Source of the DNA: Augochlora pura | Taxonomy: Eukaryota > Arthropoda > Insecta > Hymenoptera > Halictidae | Length of the DNA: 64,000 nucleotides | Direction of reading: 5' to 3' | Assembly: GCF_028453695.1 (NCBI RefSeq) | Contig: NC_135781.1 | Location: 14,631,640 to 14,695,639, forward strand | Shown here: positions 62,101-64,000 of the stretch, piece after piece | Position numbering within the stretch: position 1 is the first letter of the stretch | Layout: each line of letters begins with the position of its first letter | Made by a program: the position numbers and the translations under genes | Notes under the pieces: generated by a model | What the model saw: only the letters and a program-made list of their open reading frames with translations | The model's database searches: none | What the model was told of the DNA's origin: nothing

Positions 62101-63636
62101 ACATCCGACGAATAAATAACCTTACACAACATCTCGTTTCGAAATTATCACGATAATTTACTCAGTTAAATGAAACCTATAAATATACCGTTATAGTCGA
62201 ATCGGAAATTTCCAACGTTAGGAATGAGCGGTATAATTATATTCAACGAGATTATCTGAGAAGGAAAACGGAAGCGATTGTGCGAAAAGTTATGCCTAAT
62301 GCAAATGGACAAGTGCAGTAAATCGACTAGGCGTGTTTTTGCTGTTTAAAAATGACGTTGGATGTCGGAAGCTCGTGACGAATACGGATGAAAAAGTAGC
62401 AGTACATCCGACGAGATATGTGTTTACGTTATAAAAATTATGTACGATGTCAGGAAACGATTACGAATGGAAATTGAGGAGTATTCTACATTAGTAACAA
62501 ACAGCGTATCACGTATTAATAACGCATATGTAGGATAGTGATCTAGGCTACCGCTTATAAGTATACGTTTGAACAGTTGGGAGAAACTAAGGGAAATATT
62601 AAATGTTATTACCGTTCTTATACAAATGTGTTATAGACAAACTGTGAATTGTATTATCAGTTAAACGAATGGCTTCGCACGATGGAAATTTTTAATAATG
62701 TTGACAATTTCTCAAACTTAATAATTTTATTCTAATCATTTCAGTTCCCGATACAAAATCTACATAAATCTTATGAATAATGAAAAGGTAATTATAAAAG
62801 GTTCTATTCATGTGAGAATATATTAAATTTTATATTTAATACTAAAATAATGTATATAAAGCAGGAAAACGTTTTATCACAGATACCGTCTTAAAGACAT
62901 TCACTGTGCAAACTTATTCAAATGTATTTTGGAAAAACAGACATCTGCGTCATGAAATATAATATCCTAGCTTATTACTAGACTATTGATTTCTATGTAA
63001 TATCATAGATAGCAAGTGTATTCATTAATATGTATTCTTCGATCACTTGAGTAAATTAAAGATAATTTGTTGGGTCTTTCTAAATTCTTTCAATTATTCC
63101 ATCAAATTACACCTATCCAATTTTGCCACATATTTATAAAATTCACAGTCTACTGATTACTTTCCACTGTAGTGAAACGTATTACATAGATTATAAATAA
63201 TATTCTTTCCCAAGATAATACGCGTATCAATAAAATACAATTAAGAGTGGTCTGCAACAGCGGTCTATCCGACGTAACGTAAAATAAATAAACAAATAAA
63301 TAAATAACAACTTTGGGTCGAACGAGATGCCCAAAGTTTTAGCATGAACATAGTTTCGGACGCAAAGGAATATTGTCGAAATCCTGGGAGGAATAGTTTT
63401 GCTTACTTATTCGAGCAGATAGAGGACAAGGTTTATCGACTTACTTGCGGGAGTGCAATAACGACGTTAGCATTCCCTTCGCCTTTGTAAACACAATCCT
63501 CGACGGAGAGTGTCGTGAGGGGAAGGGGAAGTTCTGAATTCGCCGGATAATCGTCGCCCAGGCTTCCGGTGGAAGTGGTCATCGGTTCCGAAGAAAACGC
63601 AGCGGTCGCCACAGGATTTCCTTCGTTGATACTCAT
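10932..63636 (-). CDS. IPPK: Inositol-pentakisphosphate 2-kinase, seven coding exons
   Basis: IPPK (IPK1) phosphorylates Ins(1,3,4,5,6)P5 at the 2-position to give InsP6, the last step of phytate synthesis. InsP6 is a cofactor in mRNA export and other processes. Seven exons join to 609 codons (608 residues) with GT-AG introns and compatible phases throughout. Signatures: N-lobe GEGN (residues 52-55) and VIRFRKS (68-74); EIKPKQG (172-178), the family hallmark; CPYC (190-193); YCPLNLFSG (211-219), R223 and NNFKIFKNG (237-245); the ARDCSILL motif (524-531) with the Asp expected to be catalytic; DLDPKS (565-570). At 608 residues it is longer than vertebrate IPPK (about 490), with an N-terminal extension before GEGN and extra polar sequence before the DCS motif. 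The start is the first in-frame ATG after an upstream TGA at 63745-63747 and has context AACAATGAG. Introns are 30.2, 16.4, 1.5, 1.6, 0.11 and 1.1 kb. The gene appears intact. Confidence 0.95.
11146..12247 (-). other. IPPK intron 6
   Basis: AT-rich intron of 1.1 kb with consensus ends. I see no repeat, RNA gene or other coding frame in it. Confidence 0.8.
12248..12639 (-). CDS. IPPK: IPPK coding exon 6 (residues 408-538)
   Basis: This exon holds a variable polar insertion with a small cysteine cluster (C425-x2-C428-x8-C437), followed by the conserved motif VLFSCARDCSILLTF containing Asp526, expected to be the catalytic residue. It ends two bases into a Leu codon at donor GTAAGT. The insertion accounts for part of the extra length of the protein. 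Confidence 0.95.
12750..12956 (-). CDS. IPPK: IPPK coding exon 5 (residues 339-407)
   Basis: A 207-bp exon, phase 0 at both ends, between acceptor TTTTTCAG and donor GTAAGT. It encodes ECNPETETLPNNCILKRILH and a helical stretch matching the IPPK region that begins LPxGCLL in vertebrates. It is separated from exon 6 by only 110 bp. Confidence 0.93.
13443..14359 (+). mobile_element. Internally deleted mariner element with TA target duplication
   Basis: The ends are inverted repeats CTGTGATCAAAAAGTAA and TTACTTTTTGATCACAG, flanked by TA at 13441-13442 and 14360-14361. At 917 bp it is shorter than a full mariner (about 1.3 kb). It is inserted antisense to the kinase gene in intron 4, where it should be removed by splicing. 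Confidence 0.92.
13611..14297 (+). pseudogene. Mariner transposase remnant, central part deleted
   Basis: The left part (13611-13910) encodes the paired HTH region, with ADTLKMLRKAFG and the linker DEPRSGRPSTS, and stops at TAA. No ATG opens this frame. After a junction near 13905-13925 the right part (to about 14300) holds FLHHDNAPCHTA with the second catalytic Asp and SPDLAPCDFSLF with the third, separated by exactly 34 residues as in DD34D mariners. The segment with the first catalytic Asp is missing, about 370 bp compared with a full element. A stop after CFEDW (14235-14237) breaks the C-terminus. It is inactive. Confidence 0.9.
14527..14943 (-). CDS. IPPK: IPPK coding exon 4 (residues 200-338)
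   Basis: The largest exon (417 bp, phase 0 at both ends). It carries SYCPLNLFSGVPHRMKSALK and QNNFKIFKNG, both strongly conserved in IPPK proteins, then a helical region ending LLYFAGE. The acceptor is TGTTCTCAG and the donor GTAAAT. Confidence 0.95.
14944..16463 (-). other. IPPK intron 3
   Basis: AT-rich intron of 1.5 kb. I see no repeat, RNA gene or additional exon. Confidence 0.8.
16464..16663 (-). CDS. IPPK: IPPK coding exon 3 (residues 133-199)
   Basis: The acceptor is CTTGTTTGCAG. The exon contains the family signature FCVEIKPKQG (residues 169-178), whose Glu and Lys residues belong to the nucleotide/inositol phosphate site, followed by KCPYCLMQYHK. The donor is GTAATG, and the exon ends on a complete codon. 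Confidence 0.95.
18308..18339 (+). repeat. GA/GACA simple repeat
   Basis: A purine-rich microsatellite of GAGAGACAGAGACAGACAGA type within IPPK intron 2. Confidence 0.85.
19681..20000. repeat. Dispersed repeat family A, copy 1
   Basis: This segment matches 47524-47606 and 48045-48265 in order and orientation. Shared blocks include a GGTACT-CGAGCTC-type stretch followed by TAAACAAACAA, CTTTTGATTRTTATTGGCT, a GGAGYGGGCGAC block, GATTAGTTTATTGGTCT and TTGCCCCTC. Two of these blocks contain inverted CCAAT boxes (ATTGG). Divergence is considerable, so it is an old repeat or duplication. The family is not one I can name. Confidence 0.65.
20880..21095. repeat. Dispersed repeat family B, copy 1
   Basis: It aligns with 22035-22290 over about 200 bp in the same orientation. 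Recognisable shared blocks are CGAGCC, CATAAA, AGT-GGG-A-AG, TGTGAGT, ATCRTGTAGRGATYGWACG and ACTCAYYCAC. The two copies are diverged. Nature unknown; I see no RNA polymerase III boxes. Confidence 0.5.
22035..22290. repeat. Dispersed repeat family B, copy 2
   Basis: Second copy, about 1.2 kb from the first and in the same orientation, slightly longer and more GC-rich. The spacing would allow a local segmental duplication as well as two independent insertions. Confidence 0.5.
23016..23595. promoter_or_regulatory. Cluster of five CACGTG E-boxes in intron 2
   Basis: Perfect CACGTG palindromes occur at 23016, 23048, 23104, 23516 and 23590. In AT-rich DNA one such hexamer is expected only every several kilobases. 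CACGTG is the site for bHLH factors such as CLOCK/CYCLE and MAX-family dimers. Whether it functions here is unknown; the surrounding sequence is rich in ACGTGTATA-like words, so part of the cluster could come from local simple-sequence slippage. Confidence 0.35.
25868..26312. repeat. Degenerate minisatellite in inverted arrangement
   Basis: The left half (to about 26036) consists of loosely repeated units of about 20-25 bp of the type CCTTTT-GCAGAT-TTATTCA. The right half (from about 26079) has the same units in reverse complement, for example AAAAAGGTGAACTTAATTTG. The outer ends also match: TGCACTCA near 25868 and TGAGTGCA near 26305-26312. The arms are diverged but could form a long imperfect hairpin in the IPPK pre-mRNA. 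Confidence 0.55.
33030..33234 (-). CDS. IPPK: IPPK coding exon 2 (residues 65-133)
   Basis: It starts after acceptor TTTCAG with EHKVIRFRKSLPDD, which continues the N-lobe strand from exon 1 and carries basic residues expected at the nucleotide site. It then encodes the alpha-helical segment ending IQMHRP. It ends one base into codon 133 at donor GTAAAG; the codon is completed by exon 3 to give Glu (HRP-E-KRR). The exon is isolated by 30 kb on one side and 16 kb on the other, so it is easily missed by gene finders. Confidence 0.9.
43277..43285 (+). promoter_or_regulatory. TATA-box-like motif in intron 1
   Basis: TATATAAGG is followed about 15-50 bases later by a locally GC-richer stretch in an otherwise AT-rich region. 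It could be a core promoter for a nested plus-strand transcript, but no coding frame follows. Weak evidence only. Confidence 0.15.
47524..48265. repeat. Dispersed repeat family A, copy 2 (split)
   Basis: The first block, 47524-47606, matches 19688-19763, and the second, 48045-48265, matches about 19790-20000. The intervening 440 bp has no counterpart in copy 1, so copy 2 probably received an insertion or copy 1 a deletion. The second block also has about 60 bp (about 48170-48225) that are missing in copy 1. Confidence 0.6.
49841..49906. repeat. Perfect 33-bp tandem duplication
   Basis: Two exact copies of a 33-bp AT-only-plus-one-G unit, 49841-49873 and 49874-49906, containing TATTTTATAATATTATG. 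The identity of the copies suggests a recent slippage event. Confidence 0.9.
50335..50356 (+). repeat. TATG/GT microsatellite
   Basis: A short run of TATG units passes into GT dinucleotides (TATGTATGTATGTGTGTGTG). Confidence 0.8.
51577..51625 (+). repeat. CCACTT/CCCCTT simple repeat
   Basis: Imperfect 6-bp pyrimidine repeats (CACTTC and relatives). They keep a plus-strand frame open as Leu-Pro repeats, which I do not regard as coding. Confidence 0.8.
56969..57199 (+). CDS. Possible small ORF, 76 codons, unknown
   Basis: The ATG has a good context (CAACGATGG). The frame encodes an Arg/Trp-rich N-terminal half (GWTVWRWRPGRSRH, FIRRNRTVRLPPR) and a hydrophobic stretch (YYISCISVVSVIYLL) that could span a membrane. 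AATAAA occurs at 57206-57211, seven bases after the stop. The frame is GC-richer than its surroundings and contains a weak inverted pair (CTGGAGAC near 57028, GTCTCCCAG near 57059). It could be a small nested gene, a mobile-element fragment or chance. I do not recognise it. Confidence 0.2.
   Translation: MENRPTKVFYDPLRGWTVWRWRPGRSRHCLVSQFIRRNRTVRLPPRIYTNIYYISCISVVSVIYLLDTRMSLKCNC
59136..59284. other. Ambiguous bases in the assembly
   Basis: Six N characters at 59136, 59144, 59190, 59191, 59220 and 59284 mark a stretch of uncertain consensus. Single Ns rather than a gap suggest unresolved base calls, polymorphism or collapsed repeat copies. Confidence 0.95.
59580..59907. repeat. Tandem duplication of about 160 bp
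   Basis: Copies at 59580-59738 and 59746-59907 begin with ATAAAAATTATCCCT and end with GATATGCATATAATA. They differ at a few positions, including a 3-bp ATC insertion in the second copy. The high identity implies a fairly recent event, and it lies close to the ambiguous bases. Confidence 0.92.
60732..61191 (+). mobile_element. 5'-truncated Jockey-type retrotransposon with 12-bp TSD
   Basis: The insert proper is 60744-61179. It is flanked by the direct repeat AACAACTATTGG at 60732-60743 and 61180-61191. It ends in a short 3' UTR and an A-rich tail (AGAAAAAAAAAGAAAAAAAA). This is the standard product of target-primed reverse transcription with early stop: only about 436 bp of the 3' end were copied. 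The plus-strand orientation is antisense to the IPPK transcript. Confidence 0.92.
60745..61101 (+). pseudogene. C-terminal end of a Jockey ORF2
   Basis: The frame is open from the truncation point to TAG at 61099-61101, about 118 codons, with no internal stop. It contains RRDQVGITRIRIGHSRYTNS, typical of the region after the RT in Jockey-clade ORF2, and then a Cys/His motif CVECN-x8-H-x4-C (LCVECNTQMTTDHLILNC). The copy cannot encode an active enzyme because the endonuclease and RT are missing. The clean frame and perfect TSD suggest a recent insertion. Confidence 0.88.
63281..63307 (+). repeat. AAATA-type microsatellite
   Basis: Short run of AAATAAATAAACAAATAAAT in IPPK intron 1, about 140 bp from exon 1. 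Confidence 0.8.
63445..63636 (-). CDS. IPPK: IPPK coding exon 1 (residues 1-64)
   Basis: The exon encodes a polar Ser/Thr-rich leader and then VYKGEGNANVVIALPQ, the glycine-containing loop of the kinase N-lobe. It ends on a whole codon (CAA) at donor GTAAGT (63444-63439). The leader of about 50 residues before GEGN is clearly longer than in vertebrate homologues. No ATG lies in frame between the upstream stop and 63636. Confidence 0.92.
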
Positions 63637-64000
63637 TGTTCTAGCCCCTGCGTTACTGCGAACACGGATAAACGCACTTGTGAACAACAATCGTGCGAAT
63701 CGTACTGTCAGGAGCCACGGTTGAATTTCGATTCTATGGTCTGATCAGATAACACGACGTTCGGATCACGAAACAATGACTTTTCGATTCGATTCGATTC
63801 GATTCGATTCTAAGGAATGAGACTGAAAATTTCTTTTGGGAATACAAAACGTTCTATGTTATTTTATCGAAATTATTTGTTCTGTTTATTTGTTTATTCT
63901 AAATGTGCATTCACGAGGTTATTATGGATTATTAACGAGACAAATGACATAGTTACTTAACACAACAATAGAGTGCTTAAATCCATGATTCAAATCAATA
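63637..64000 (-). promoter_or_regulatory. IPPK 5' UTR and probable promoter-proximal region
   Basis: On the minus strand this precedes the IPPK start codon. An in-frame TGA at 63745-63747 with no ATG after it supports the chosen start. A pentanucleotide microsatellite (TTCGA/GATTC units) occupies 63783-63810. I see no clear TATA box, so the transcription start is not placed; a further 5' non-coding exon outside the window is possible. Confidence 0.4.
63783..63810 (+). repeat. TTCGA pentanucleotide microsatellite
   Basis: Five to six perfect units of TTCGA within 175 bp upstream of the IPPK start codon, in the expected 5' UTR or promoter. Length variation here could affect expression, but nothing in the sequence shows this. 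Confidence 0.9.

Larger units (their letters stand above)
33235..63444 (-). other. IPPK intron 1 (30.2 kb)
   Basis: An exceptionally long first intron. It contains a TATA-like motif at 43277-43285, a split copy of repeat A (47524-48265), a 33-bp tandem duplication (49841-49906) and a TATG/GT microsatellite (50335-50356). Further along are a CCACTT-type repeat (51577-51625), a possible small gene (56969-57199), a GC-richer island at about 57.6-58.35 kb, a tandem duplication of about 160 bp (59580-59907), and a truncated Jockey copy (60744-61179). Between these I see AT-rich sequence with chance open frames. The GC-richer block at 48.7-49.05 kb is open on both strands but matches nothing. Confidence 0.8.

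Noticed and set aside
1..64000. CRISPR arrays, operons, rRNA or prokaryotic mobile elements
   Set aside because: None seen; the window is eukaryotic and the direct repeats are microsatellites, minisatellites or duplications.

Overview
The window looks like nuclear DNA of an insect, most likely a hymenopteran (bee, ant or wasp). It is AT-rich, genes are split by GT-AG introns, and it carries Jockey-type non-LTR retrotransposons, mariner, other Tc1/IS630-type elements and a piggyBac-like TTAA element. No prokaryotic features are present. The order-level assignment is an inference from the element types and base composition, not from a database match.

Most of the window is one gene on the minus strand. 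Seven exons between 63636 and 10932 assemble, with consensus splice sites and matching phases at every junction, into a 608-residue inositol-pentakisphosphate 2-kinase (IPPK/IPK1), the enzyme that makes inositol hexakisphosphate. Its first two introns are very large (about 30.2 kb and 16.4 kb), so almost everything from 16.7 to 63.4 kb is IPPK intron. The introns contain a deleted mariner, a 5'-truncated Jockey copy with clean target-site duplications, two dispersed repeat families, tandem and inverted duplications, and several GC-richer islands that may be regulatory.

The first 10.9 kb, beyond the 3' end of IPPK, is a different kind of DNA. From left to right it holds a 646-bp non-autonomous piggyBac-like element, a small apparently intact single-exon gene (172 residues, asparagine-rich, three TQT motifs suggestive of dynein light chain LC8 binding), a 15/18-bp minisatellite, a pair of near-identical 20-bp palindromes, and a dense mosaic of broken mobile DNA. 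That mosaic is a decayed Jockey element with ORF1 and ORF2, fused to a truncated minus-strand transposon of the DUF4817/IS630-Tc1 type, which abuts a nearly open fragment of what looks like an endogenous densovirus-like capsid gene.

The most noteworthy points are the giant IPPK gene structure, the mostly open virus-like fragment, the microhomology at the Jockey/DNA-transposon fusion, the multi-TQT small protein beside the piggyBac-like element, and a degenerate minisatellite arranged as an inverted repeat inside IPPK intron 2. I found no clear evidence of a wholly new biological system.
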